From Paraclostridium ghonii (GTDB lineage: Bacteria > Bacillota > Clostridia > Peptostreptococcales > Peptostreptococcaceae): a stretch of DNA of 10,190 nt. The stretch is from positions 1 to 10,190 of the forward strand of contig NZ_JAKEDR010000121.1 in assembly GCF_023653455.1 (NCBI RefSeq), read 5' to 3'. Of this stretch, positions 1 through 5,748 are shown piece by piece. The translations under genes were made by a program, and so were the position numbers. The number at the start of each line of letters is the position of its first letter. The stretch's first letter is position 1. The notes beneath the pieces were generated by a model. That model saw nothing but the letters and a program-made list of their open reading frames with translations, was not told the origin of the DNA and made no database searches.

Positions 1-33
1 TTCATCCTGAGCCAGGATCAAACTCTCAAATAT
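1..33 (-). rRNA. rrs: 16S rRNA, 5' end only (partial)
   Basis: The reverse complement of the first bases carries the near-universal 16S 5' sequence GAGTTTGATCCTGGCTCAG. Aligning GAGTTTG with E. coli 16S positions 9-15 places mature position 1 near base 33. The rest of the gene lies beyond the left edge. It is transcribed leftward from the promoter at 198-226. The exact mature 5' end depends on processing and is estimated. Confidence 0.96.
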
Positions 34-191
34 AATTTAAAAAGTTGTCCATCGCTCAGCTAATCATTATCTGAATATCTGGCTTGGTTGTTTGTTGTTT
101 AATTCTTTAATAAAGAATTTATATAATTAACCTACTGTTTAATTTTCAAAGTTCATTTTTTATTTTGTGTTTTGCCCTTTTCTTAAGGACA
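34..191 (-). other. rRNA operon leader (pre-16S 5' leader) with boxA-like motif
   Basis: This stretch of about 160 bases separates the likely transcription start (near 191) from the mature 16S 5' end. On the minus strand it contains TGAACTTTGAAAATTAAAC (137-155), which resembles the boxA-type antitermination and 16S-leader motif usual in Firmicute rRNA operons. It also has a short palindrome (about 101-119, AATTCTTTA/AAAGAATT) that may belong to a processing stem. No coding potential is seen. The boxA assignment rests on motif resemblance. Confidence 0.65.
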
Positions 192-197
192 AGTAAT

Positions 198-226
198 ACT
201 ATATCACCTTAGCTAAATAGCGTCAA
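198..226 (-). promoter_or_regulatory. rRNA operon promoter (sigma-A type)
   Basis: On the minus strand there is a -35 TTGACG (221-226), a 17-bp spacer and a -10 TATAGT (198-203). Upstream of the -35 is an A/T-run region (about 230-300) that could act as an UP element. It is placed correctly for the 16S gene and is the best sigma-A match in the left part of the window. The 227-349 stretch between it and the glutaredoxin-like gene holds no gene and no clear terminator for that gene. Confidence 0.82.
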
Positions 227-349
227 TAGTTTTTTAGAATTTTTTTCTTTTTTTATATTTTTTAAATTTAAGCTTCTTTTGTTAATATTTCCAATTAGTA
301 CTATTTTTTATTCATAATTATATATATATTTGTTTTGAATCCCATGTTT

Positions 350-580
350 TTAATCTTCTAACAAACTCTCTATTCTTGTTTTATCAAAACCTAAAACATG
401 ATTCCCGTCTATAATCATTACCGGTAAAGACATATATCCTAACTTGATAAGTCGCTTTCTATTTTCATCATTTCCTGATATATTATGTTCAATATAATAT
501 ATATTATTTTCTTTTAAATATTTTTTTAATTCGATACATTGTTTACATGTATCACTACTAAAAACTTCTACTTTTTTCAT
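350..580 (-). CDS. Glutaredoxin-like thiol-disulfide oxidoreductase, small
   Basis: The 76-residue product has the glutaredoxin/NrdH fold pattern. It starts with a beta strand (KKVEVFSS) and carries the redox motif Cys12-Lys-Gln-Cys15 at the start of helix 1. The cis-proline Pro53 follows in SLPVMIIDG, and a Gly-Phe pair (64-65) precedes the last helix. The length is normal for the single-domain family. It is probably a cytosolic dithiol reductant; the partner (for example a ribonucleotide reductase or peroxiredoxin) cannot be read from the sequence. The ATG has an AGGTGA ribosome binding site 7 bases upstream. It diverges from the glycosyltransferase gene and shares with it an intergenic region containing a strong palindrome. 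No intrinsic terminator is visible before the rRNA promoter, so read-through towards the rRNA operon is possible. The CxxC motif and cis-Pro support the family firmly, but the specific role is unknown. Confidence 0.86.
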   Translation of the reverse strand: MKKVEVFSSDTCKQCIELKKYLKENNIYYIEHNISGNDENRKRLIKLGYMSLPVMIIDGNHVLGFDKTRIESLLED

Positions 581-645
581 ACTTTGTTCACCTATCCTTT
601 TATGTTTTTTAAATACTACTCTTGTATTTTTTTTTCACATATATT

Positions 646-674
646 AGATTAGTATTAAATATTAATACTAATCT
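646..674. promoter_or_regulatory. 29-bp palindrome, possible operator in the grx / glycosyltransferase divergent region
   Basis: Two perfect 12-bp inverted arms (AGATTAGTATTA at 646-657 and TAATACTAATCT at 663-674) flank a 5-base centre. Neither strand has an immediate T-tract, so it does not look like a terminator. On the minus strand a consensus TTGACA (674-679) begins at the last base of the palindrome. A weak -10 (TAATAC, 652-657) lies 16 bp further inside the palindrome. A dimeric regulator bound here would cover the promoter of the glutaredoxin-like gene. The operator role is inferred from geometry. Confidence 0.45.
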
Positions 675-768
675 GTCAATACTGTGTTTCAAATAATTAA
701 TATTATTCGTAAGTTTATATAAATAAATATATAATATTTATAAGGCTAATTTTAGGAGGGTTCTAAAT

Positions 769-1974
769 ATGAGCAAAAAAGTATTGATTATGTCTGCATC
801 TACAGGCGGTGGGCATAATAGAGCAGCTAGAGCTATTAAAGAAGAGCTAATAAGTAAAACAATTGACGGGGAATTTATAGAATGTAAAATTATAGATAGT
901 TTGAAACTTGTAAATACTACTATGGATAAAATTATATCTAGAGGTTATGAAAAATCTGCTATTTACACGCCTAATGCATATGGTAAAGCTTACAGGTTTT
1001 CTGAAACTGGACTAGCTTCTAAAAATGAATTTAAAGGAAATATGATAACAACTCTTATGGCTAAGCGTTTTAGAAAATTACTTTTAGATGAGCAACCAGA
1101 TTTAATAATAGGAACTCATCCTTTTCCTATGATAGCACTTAGTACTTTAAAGAAACAGTGTAACACTAATAGTAATCCTGTATTTCAGACTAGCTTTAAC
1201 AACAATTTTAATAGACATTTTAAAAGTGAATATTTTCCAACACTTATATCAGTCTTGACTGATTATACTACTCACTCTACATGGATACAAAATGAATTAG
1301 ATTACTATATTGTAGGCCATGAATATGTTAAGGAACTCCTTATTGCCGAAGGGGTAGATTCTAACAAAATAAAACCACTTGGAATACCAGTTGAAAAGTC
1401 ATTCTTACACCATAGAACTAGAGAAACAGTTTTATCTGAATTAGGGTTTAATCCAAAAAAATTAACAGTACTTCTAATGGGTGGAAGTTTTGGTGCAGGT
1501 AATATAAAAGAAACATTTGAAGAAATGCTTGATATAGATAGAGATTTTCAAATTTTAGTTATAACAGGAAGAAATGAATCTCTTAAAGAAAAACTTTCTA
1601 AAAAACTTGAAAATCATATAACTAATAAAAACGTACATATTTTGGGATTCACAGACCAAATGAACGACATTTTAGCTTCTATAGATATACTTGTTACAAA
1701 ACCAGGTGGACTTACAACAACAGAAGCATTATTAAAAGATGTTCCTATGATCGTTCCATACTATATACCTGGACAAGAAGAAGAAAATTTAGATTTCTTA
1801 TGTAACTGTGGTTCTGCACTTAGAACTACTAAAAAATATACTTTATCTGTCCTATTAAAAGTAATTATAGACGATCCGTCTAGGCTAGATCTTCTTAAGA
1901 AAAATATTAAATCTATAAGAAAATTTAATTCTTCTCAAAATATAGCTAACTTAATTGAAGAAAAGTTATTTTAA
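769..1974 (+). CDS. UgtP/MGDG-synthase-family glycosyltransferase (probable glycolipid synthesis)
   Basis: The 401-residue GT-B enzyme belongs to the family of plant MGDG synthase and Bacillus UgtP, which move a sugar from a UDP-sugar to diacylglycerol at the inner membrane face. The N-terminal domain has the family signature STGGGHNRAARA (11-22), with the GGGH loop and His16. THPFP (116-120) and SVLTDYTTH (161-169) follow. The C-terminal nucleotide-sugar domain has MGGSFGAG (237-244), the donor-binding stretch VTKPGGLTTTEAL (309-321) and PGQEEEN (334-340). The stretch between THPFP and VLTDY, notably 133-157, looks longer than I expect for UgtP. The start follows TAGGAGGG about 8 bases upstream. 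TATAAT at 730-735 is a plausible -10 but its -35 is poor. This is the only real plus-strand gene in the window, and it ends at a terminator shared with the convergent small gene. Acceptor and product are inferred; anionic-polymer or other lipid glycosylation is possible. Confidence 0.87.
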   Translation: MSKKVLIMSASTGGGHNRAARAIKEELISKTIDGEFIECKIIDSLKLVNTTMDKIISRGYEKSAIYTPNAYGKAYRFSETGLASKNEFKGNMITTLMAKRFRKLLLDEQPDLIIGTHPFPMIALSTLKKQCNTNSNPVFQTSFNNNFNRHFKSEYFPTLISVLTDYTTHSTWIQNELDYYIVGHEYVKELLIAEGVDSNKIKPLGIPVEKSFLHHRTRETVLSELGFNPKKLTVLLMGGSFGAGNIKETFEEMLDIDRDFQILVITGRNESLKEKLSKKLENHITNKNVHILGFTDQMNDILASIDILVTKPGGLTTTEALLKDVPMIVPYYIPGQEEENLDFLCNCGSALRTTKKYTLSVLLKVIIDDPSRLDLLKKNIKSIRKFNSSQNIANLIEEKLF

Positions 1975-1984
1975 AAATAGATAA

Positions 1985-2015
1985 AAAAACTGTAGAAACT
2001 ACTTCTACAGTTTTT
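1985..2015. terminator. Bidirectional intrinsic terminator
   Basis: CTGTAGAA (1990-1997) and TTCTACAG (2003-2010) form a perfect 8-bp stem around a 5-base loop. A-runs lie on the left and T-runs on the right (1985-1989 and 2011-2015), so the hairpin works on both strands. It lies between the convergent glycosyltransferase gene (stop at 1974) and the 74-residue gene (stop at 2036). Confidence 0.9.
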
Positions 2016-2035
2016 ATTTATTTTATAATAACTTA

Positions 2036-2260
2036 TTACCTAGGTTCATAAAAATCTTCTTCATAGTCATACTGATAGGTTTTGTAATTATTCTTGAAAC
2101 TACTCTCTTTTGGTTTAACAGTTTTTTTACTTTTATTTTTTATAAGAACACTCATGTCATCATCTTCAGTGTATTTTAGCTTTTCTTTTGATGATTTTAG
2201 TTTTTTATTTCTTTTTTCTTTCATAGCTTTATGCTCTTCAAAATTCATAGCTGATTTCAT
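2036..2260 (-). CDS. Small lysine-rich, tyrosine-tailed protein of unknown function
   Basis: I do not recognise this 74-residue protein. Residues 8-30 are strongly basic and probably helical (EEHKAMKEKRNKKLK). A DDD cluster follows at 38-40, then a second basic patch (44-55). The tail is rich in tyrosine and acidic residues and ends EDFYEPR. There is no signal peptide, membrane segment or cysteine. It looks real because it has its own unit: a sigma-A promoter (2290-2318), AGGGGTG shortly before the ATG, and a terminator just past the stop. The overlapping plus-strand reading is low-complexity Phe/Ser/Leu, typical of an antisense shadow of Lys/Glu codons. The opposite charge of the two halves suggests a flexible or nucleic-acid-binding protein, but that is a guess. 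In related genomes I would expect a DUF2508/YaaL-type gene after recR; this protein is not clearly one. Confidence 0.68.
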   Translation of the reverse strand: MKSAMNFEEHKAMKEKRNKKLKSSKEKLKYTEDDDMSVLIKNKSKKTVKPKESSFKNNYKTYQYDYEEDFYEPR

Positions 2261-2289
2261 TTTGCACCCCTATTAAATTTTTTAATAAA

Positions 2290-2318
2290 ATTATACAATA
2301 CAACCCTTTAAACTTCAA
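2290..2318 (-). promoter_or_regulatory. Promoter of the small lysine-rich gene
   Basis: On the minus strand, -35 TTGAAG (2313-2318), a 17-bp spacer and a perfect -10 TATAAT (2290-2295) lie about 30 bases before the ATG at 2260. Spacing and position fit a sigma-A promoter. Confidence 0.68.
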
Positions 2319-2378
2319 TATTTTAAGTATAAATTTTATAAACTAAATTATTATAAAAAACGACATTAAAATTGATAT

Positions 2379-2527
2379 AAAAAATCGCTTCGCTTGAGCG
2401 ACTACGTCGGCGAACCACTTCATGTCGCCAACGACCTTGAAAATCAGGTCCGTTGTTCAAGTTTAGCAGTTGCTATTATAACTTATCTACAAATCAGATA
2501 ATTTATAATAGCTTAGTATATAAAAAC
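2379..2527. repeat. Dispersed intergenic repeat, copy A
   Basis: The 120 bases from 2401 align without gaps to 9264-9383 (copy B). By hand I count about 25 mismatches. The poly-A side to the left (from 2379) also matches. Part of the element (2472-2512) folds as a long hairpin: 10-bp arms GCTATTATAA/TTATAATAGC, one mismatch, then TTATCT/AGATAA around a 7-base loop. Copy A is visibly richer in GC (about 2385-2455) than its surroundings and has extra small hairpins, for example GGCGA/TCGCC and TCGCT/AGCGA. It fills most of the gap between recR and the 74-residue gene. No convincing protein is encoded, and the functional strand is not settled. Confidence 0.8.
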
Positions 2528-2529
2528 AA

Positions 2530-2556
2530 AAAAATCGAGAAAAAATCTCGATTTTT
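2530..2556. terminator. Intrinsic terminator of the dnaX-ybaB-recR unit (also works rightward)
   Basis: AAAAATCGAGA (2530-2540) and TCTCGATTTTT (2546-2556) form an 11-bp stem with a 5-base loop. On the minus strand it is followed by a T-run and lies right after recR; the recR stop codon (2555-2557) is inside the arm. On the plus strand it also ends in a T-run, directly after repeat copy A. Confidence 0.88.
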
Positions 2557-3154
2557 ATATTTCTCTTCTACCTTCTAGTGCTTTTGATATAGTAACTTCA
2601 TCAGCATACTCTAGATCTCCTCCTACAGGTAACCCATGTGCGATTCTAGTAACCTTTATTCCCATAGGTTTTAAAAGCCTCGCTATATACATAGCTGTAG
2701 CTTCTCCTTCTATAGTTGGATTAGTTGCCATTATAACTTCTGTTACTTCTTGATTCCCTAATCTTTGTATAAGTTCTTTAATCCTTATCATATCTGGACC
2801 TATTCCATCCATAGGAGAAATCACTCCATTTAATACATGATACTTTCCATGAAACTCTTTTGTCTTTTCCATAGCTGCAACATCTCTAGGATCTTCGACT
2901 ACGCATATAACGCCACTATCTCTATTTTTATTAGAACACATGCTACATGGATCCTTATCTGTTATGTTGTAACAGATAGAACAATATTTTATTTCTTTTT
3001 TAGCTTCAACTATAGCCTTAGATAATGCTTCTACATCATTCATATTCATATTAATAACATGAAAGGCTAGTCTTTGAGCTGTTTTTCTTCCAACACCAGG
3101 AAGTTTAGAAAATTCCTCTATTAGCCTTGTAATTGGGCCTGAATAAGTTTGCAT
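2555..3154 (-). CDS. recR: Recombination mediator protein RecR
   Basis: The 199 residues are full length for RecR. The domains in order are: an N-terminal helix-hairpin-helix (about 9-33, with [14 protein letters not shown]), a Cys4 zinc finger (Cys58, Cys61, Cys70, Cys73), and a Toprim domain with VVEDPRD (85-91) and [12 protein letters not shown] (143-154). The conserved C-terminal stretch [16 protein letters not shown] (170-185) follows. RecR acts in the cytosol with RecF and RecO, loading RecA onto SSB-coated single-stranded DNA at gaps. The ATG has AGGTGAT just upstream, and that site overlaps the ybaB stop. The 11-base gap to ybaB and the shared terminator indicate co-transcription with ybaB and dnaX, the usual arrangement in bacteria. 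No key residue is missing. Confidence 0.97.
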   Translation of the reverse strand: MQTYSGPITRLIEEFSKLPGVGRKTAQRLAFHVINMNMNDVEALSKAIVEAKKEIKYCSICYNITDKDPCSMCSNKNRDSGVICVVEDPRDVAAMEKTKEFHGKYHVLNGVISPMDGIGPDMIRIKELIQRLGNQEVTEVIMATNPTIEGEATAMYIARLLKPMGIKVTRIAHGLPVGGDLEYADEVTISKALEGRREI

Positions 3155-3165
3155 CTAATCACCTA

Positions 3166-3507
3166 CTAGAATAACCCAGGAATATTCATTCCTCCAGTTA
3201 ATTTATTCATTTGTGAAGATTGCATATCATCAACACTTCTTAATGCTTCATTTACAGCACTTAATACTAAATCTTGAAGCATTTCTATATCATCTGGATC
3301 TACAACTTCAGGTTTTATTTGAATGTCTACAACTTCTTTTTTACCGTTAACTTTAACTGTAACAGCTCCTCCTCCAACAGAAGTTTCAACTTCTTTTGAT
3401 TCTAACTCCTCTTGCATTTTTTGCATATCAGTTTGCATTTTTTGAGCTTGTTTTAATAACTGATTCATATTTCCAGGCATCATTCCTGGTAATCCTTTTT
3501 TAGCCAT
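3166..3507 (-). CDS. YbaB/EbfC-family nucleoid-associated protein
   Basis: The 113-residue product is typical of YbaB/EbfC: a Gly/Met-rich start (LPGMMPGN), then a long amphipathic helix (about 14-40, [21 protein letters not shown]). The conserved core [27 protein letters not shown] (44-70) and a second helix (77-100) complete the fold. Members form a clamp-shaped dimer that binds DNA and sits between dnaX and recR in many bacteria, as here. AAGGAGGA lies upstream of the ATG. The 64-base gap after dnaX contains a 24-base palindrome with a possible internal promoter, so ybaB-recR may also be expressed without dnaX. The family is certain; the cellular task is less well defined (nucleoid organisation or a repair accessory role). 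Confidence 0.95.
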   Translation of the reverse strand: MAKKGLPGMMPGNMNQLLKQAQKMQTDMQKMQEELESKEVETSVGGGAVTVKVNGKKEVVDIQIKPEVVDPDDIEMLQDLVLSAVNEALRSVDDMQSSQMNKLTGGMNIPGLF

Positions 3508-3539
3508 ATATAAAATCCTCCTTAATTATTCTTTTATTT

Positions 3540-3563
3540 AATATGATATTATTATATCATATT
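3540..3563. promoter_or_regulatory. Palindrome containing a possible extended -10 promoter for ybaB-recR
   Basis: Perfect 10-bp arms AATATGATAT (3540-3549) and ATATCATATT (3554-3563) flank TATT, in the gap between dnaX and ybaB. On the minus strand the palindrome contains TGATATAAT (3551-3559), an extended -10 match; the -35 region is poor. It could be an internal promoter, a regulator site, or a weak hairpin affecting dnaX mRNA ends. No T-tract follows, so a strong terminator is unlikely. Confidence 0.4.
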
Positions 3564-3571
3564 CACATTTA

Positions 3572-5221
3572 TTATTTAATTTCATTTTCATTTATACTTT
3601 GCTTAATATCTATTATTTCTTTAGGAAAAACAGATTTTAATATTTCCTCGCCTTTATCCTTTTGTTCTTTTTCTATTTCTAATTTTACATTTTTAGATTC
3701 TGATTTTAATATTATTTTTATACTAAAACTCCTATTAAGTATTTCTCTTATTACATCTTCTATATAACCTCTAGTTTTATCATCACTTAATTTGTTTTTA
3801 GCAAATCCAAAATTATCATCAAATACTATATATAAATTATTTGTGCTTACGTTAAACTCTCTTGCTTCTCTTAAAATTGCATATACTGGCATATTCTTAT
3901 CTTTCTTTATGTGTGCAAGTATATTTTCCCAAGACTTTTCAATTAGTTCAACATCTTCGCTTTTAACTTCTTCATAAAAAACTTCTTCTTCATTTATAAC
4001 TTCACATTTTTCAAGTATATCTTTACTTTCACTTTGATTTTCTTTTTCAACATTATTATTTATATTTATTTTCCCACTTCTTATAGTATCTTCTAATGTA
4101 GATATTCTTTTTAAAAGAGATTCTTTACTATCATCAAACATTGGTTGAGATAACTTCATTATACTAACCTCTGCTAAAACTCTAGGATTTGATGATACTT
4201 TTATAGCGTCCTGTGTTGTAGATAGTATATTAAGTATTCTTATAATATCATTAATCTCTATGGTTTCAGCTTGGTATTTTAATTGATCAACTATTTCTTC
4301 AGGTAAAGAGATTATTTCATCTAGATCATTAGATACTTTACATACCATTAAATTTCTAAAGTGGTCTATTAGATCGTCTATTAAGTTTTTTATATCTTTA
4401 CCCCATACAACAAACTCATTTAGAATCTCCAAACACTTCTTTGTATCTTCCTTTATAACATAATCTGCCATTTCGAATAATTGCTCTATGTTTACTGTCC
4501 CCAATAAATCTACAACATCTTTATAATTTATATTATTCTCGCTAAAAGACATACATTGATCTAATATACTAAGAGCATCTCTTAATGCTCCTTGAGAATT
4601 TCTTGCTATTAAATTTAATGCCCTATCATCTACTTCTACATCGACATCATCACATATTTCTTTCATTCTACAAGCCATGTCTTTGACTGTAACTCTTTTA
4701 AAATCAAATCTTTGACATCTAGAAAGAATTGTAGCTGGTATTTTATGAGGTTCTGTTGTTGCTAAAATAAATATTACATATGATGGTGGTTCTTCTAATG
4801 TTTTTAAAAGTGCATTAAATGCTCCTTGCGATAACATATGAACCTCATCTATTATATACACTTTATATTTACATTTTGCTGGTGTGTATTTTACATTTTC
4901 TCTAATTTCTCTTATATCATCAACACTATTATTTGATGCCGCGTCTATTTCTATAACATCAATAATGTTATCATTTAATATATCTTTACAAACTTCACAT
5001 TCATTACAAGGTTCTTCACCTATAGAATTTGGACAGTTTAAAGCTCTTGCAAAAATCTTAGCAGTTGAAGTCTTCCCTGTACCTCTAGTTCCACAAAATA
5101 AATATGCATGTCCTACACTATTATTTTGGATTTGATTTTTTAAAGTTCTAATTATATGTTCTTGTCCTACAACGTCTTTAAATGTTTGAGGCCTATAGGC
5201 TCTATATAGTGCCTTGTGCAT
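3572..5221 (-). CDS. dnaX: DNA polymerase III subunit gamma/tau (clamp loader ATPase)
   Basis: The 549-residue product has the complete AAA+ clamp-loader module. It opens with the DnaX start ALYRAYRPQTFKDVVGQ (4-20) and Walker A GTRGTGKT (44-51). Zinc ligands follow at Cys63, Cys72, Cys75 and Cys78, then Walker B VYIIDEVH (121-128), sensor 1 ATTEPHKIP (154-162) and the SRC arginine finger (167-169). Domains II-III run to about 365; a charged linker (about 366-430) and a C-terminal tau-like region (about 430-549) follow. It powers loading of the beta clamp at the replication fork and tethers the polymerase. The ATG has AAGGAGAG upstream. It is the first gene of dnaX-ybaB-recR. I found no convincing A-AAA-AAG slippery site with a downstream hairpin, so there is no visible signal for a separate gamma form. 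Confidence 0.97.
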   Translation of the reverse strand: MHKALYRAYRPQTFKDVVGQEHIIRTLKNQIQNNSVGHAYLFCGTRGTGKTSTAKIFARALNCPNSIGEEPCNECEVCKDILNDNIIDVIEIDAASNNSVDDIREIRENVKYTPAKCKYKVYIIDEVHMLSQGAFNALLKTLEEPPSYVIFILATTEPHKIPATILSRCQRFDFKRVTVKDMACRMKEICDDVDVEVDDRALNLIARNSQGALRDALSILDQCMSFSENNINYKDVVDLLGTVNIEQLFEMADYVIKEDTKKCLEILNEFVVWGKDIKNLIDDLIDHFRNLMVCKVSNDLDEIISLPEEIVDQLKYQAETIEINDIIRILNILSTTQDAIKVSSNPRVLAEVSIMKLSQPMFDDSKESLLKRISTLEDTIRSGKININNNVEKENQSESKDILEKCEVINEEEVFYEEVKSEDVELIEKSWENILAHIKKDKNMPVYAILREAREFNVSTNNLYIVFDDNFGFAKNKLSDDKTRGYIEDVIREILNRSFSIKIILKSESKNVKLEIEKEQKDKGEEILKSVFPKEIIDIKQSINENEIK

Positions 5222-5258
5222 AATTTATCTCTCCTTAATCCTAAAATCCCGATATTTT

Positions 5259-5269
5259 ATTATATACCA
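5259..5269 (-). promoter_or_regulatory. Possible extended -10 promoter of dnaX
   Basis: On the minus strand TGGTATATAAT (5259-5269) gives either an extended -10 (TGG-TATATA) or a plain TATAAT about 38 bases before the dnaX ATG. It lies downstream of the SRP RNA terminator, where a new promoter is needed. No good -35 is seen 16-18 bp upstream, so the exact element is uncertain. Confidence 0.4.
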
Positions 5270-5325
5270 ATTTAAAGAAATATTATCTATTTTTAGTATA
5301 AATGCATTATACAATTTTTTATATT

Positions 5326-5353
5326 AAAAAAATCCCTCAGAACAAGGGATTTT
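5326..5353 (-). terminator. Intrinsic terminator of the SRP RNA
   Basis: On the minus strand AATCCCT (5345-5351) pairs with AGGGATT (5331-5337) around a 7-base loop, followed by a run of T. It lies just past the SRP RNA 3' end and separates it from dnaX. Confidence 0.9.
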
Positions 5354-5365
5354 GTTTGTATATTA

Positions 5366-5637
5366 AAGCTGTGCACCATCTATTGACTTACTATCATAGG
5401 CGTTACCTAAACAGTTAGCTCGACTTAGGCACCCCCGCGGCACACGAAAGTGGTCACTTACCGTTGCTTCCTTCCGGATCTGGCGGGATTTATGAGCTTC
5501 CGTTGCGCAGGACCTAAGTTTCAACACCACTTATTTAGGGCAGCCCTACAATATATAAGCCTCTAGATGGAATTCAACCCTGCTATAGCGGATTGCAGGT
5601 TACAGGACACCGCTACCTTCCCGTCTAGCACAGCAAA
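5366..5637 (-). ncRNA. ffs: Signal recognition particle RNA, large (Alu-containing) type
   Basis: This is the RNA scaffold of the signal recognition particle, which with Ffh delivers nascent membrane and secreted proteins to the translocon. The ends pair: GCTGTGC (5628-5634) with GCACAGC (5368-5374). Domain IV is clear at about 5461-5486, where the minus strand reads CCAGATCCGGAAGGAAGCA with the GGAA tetraloop and the Ffh-binding asymmetric bulges. At about 270 nt with a 5' Alu-like domain, it is the Bacillus/Clostridium large form rather than the 4.5S type. It begins about 18 bases after the tRNA-Ser CCA end with no room for its own promoter, and ends at a strong terminator. It therefore appears to be processed from a tadA/tRNA-Ser transcript. 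The ends are estimated to a few bases. Confidence 0.95.
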
Positions 5638-5655
5638 CTTATAACCATAATTTTT

Positions 5656-5748
5656 TGGCGGAGAGAGTGGGATTCGAACCCACGATACGGTTTTACCCGT
5701 ATACTCACTTTCCAGGCGAGCGCCTTCGACCAACTCGACCATCTCTCC
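5656..5748 (-). tRNA. tRNA-Ser (anticodon GGA)
   Basis: This is a 93-nt class II tRNA with the extended variable arm expected for serine. The acceptor stem GGAGAGA pairs with TCTCTCC. The anticodon loop reads CTGGAAA with anticodon GGA (5711-5713), which decodes UCC and UCU. A long variable stem TACGG/CCGTA precedes the T arm (GGGTTCGAATCCC). The discriminator base is G and the CCA end is encoded (5656-5658). Its 5' end abuts the tadA stop codon with no spacer, and the SRP RNA follows 18 bases later. Its GCCA end matches the UGGC bulge of the serS T-box, so it is a plausible ligand of that riboswitch. Confidence 0.97.

Noticed and set aside
2094..2276. Plus-strand 60-residue Phe/Ser/Leu-rich reading frame.
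   Set aside because: It is antisense to the lysine-rich gene at 2036-2260, has no ribosome binding site, and its composition is what Lys/Glu codons give on the opposite strand.
2343..2423. A 26-codon minus-strand reading within repeat copy A (MKWFADVVAQAKRFF...) that resembles a small hydrophobic peptide or type I toxin.
   Set aside because: The same ATG in copy B is followed by a stop after two codons, there is no well-placed ribosome binding site, and the second half is low-complexity AT sequence.
3572..4100. Programmed frameshift in dnaX to make a shorter gamma subunit.
   Set aside because: A-runs exist (for example near 4040-4055), but none forms an in-frame A-AAA-AAG with a clear downstream hairpin.
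2837..5135. Several plus-strand readings opposite recR and dnaX (including 2837-3025, 3543-3767, 3792-3977 and 4884-5135).
   Set aside because: All lie antisense to strongly conserved genes and lack ribosome binding sites or recognisable domains.
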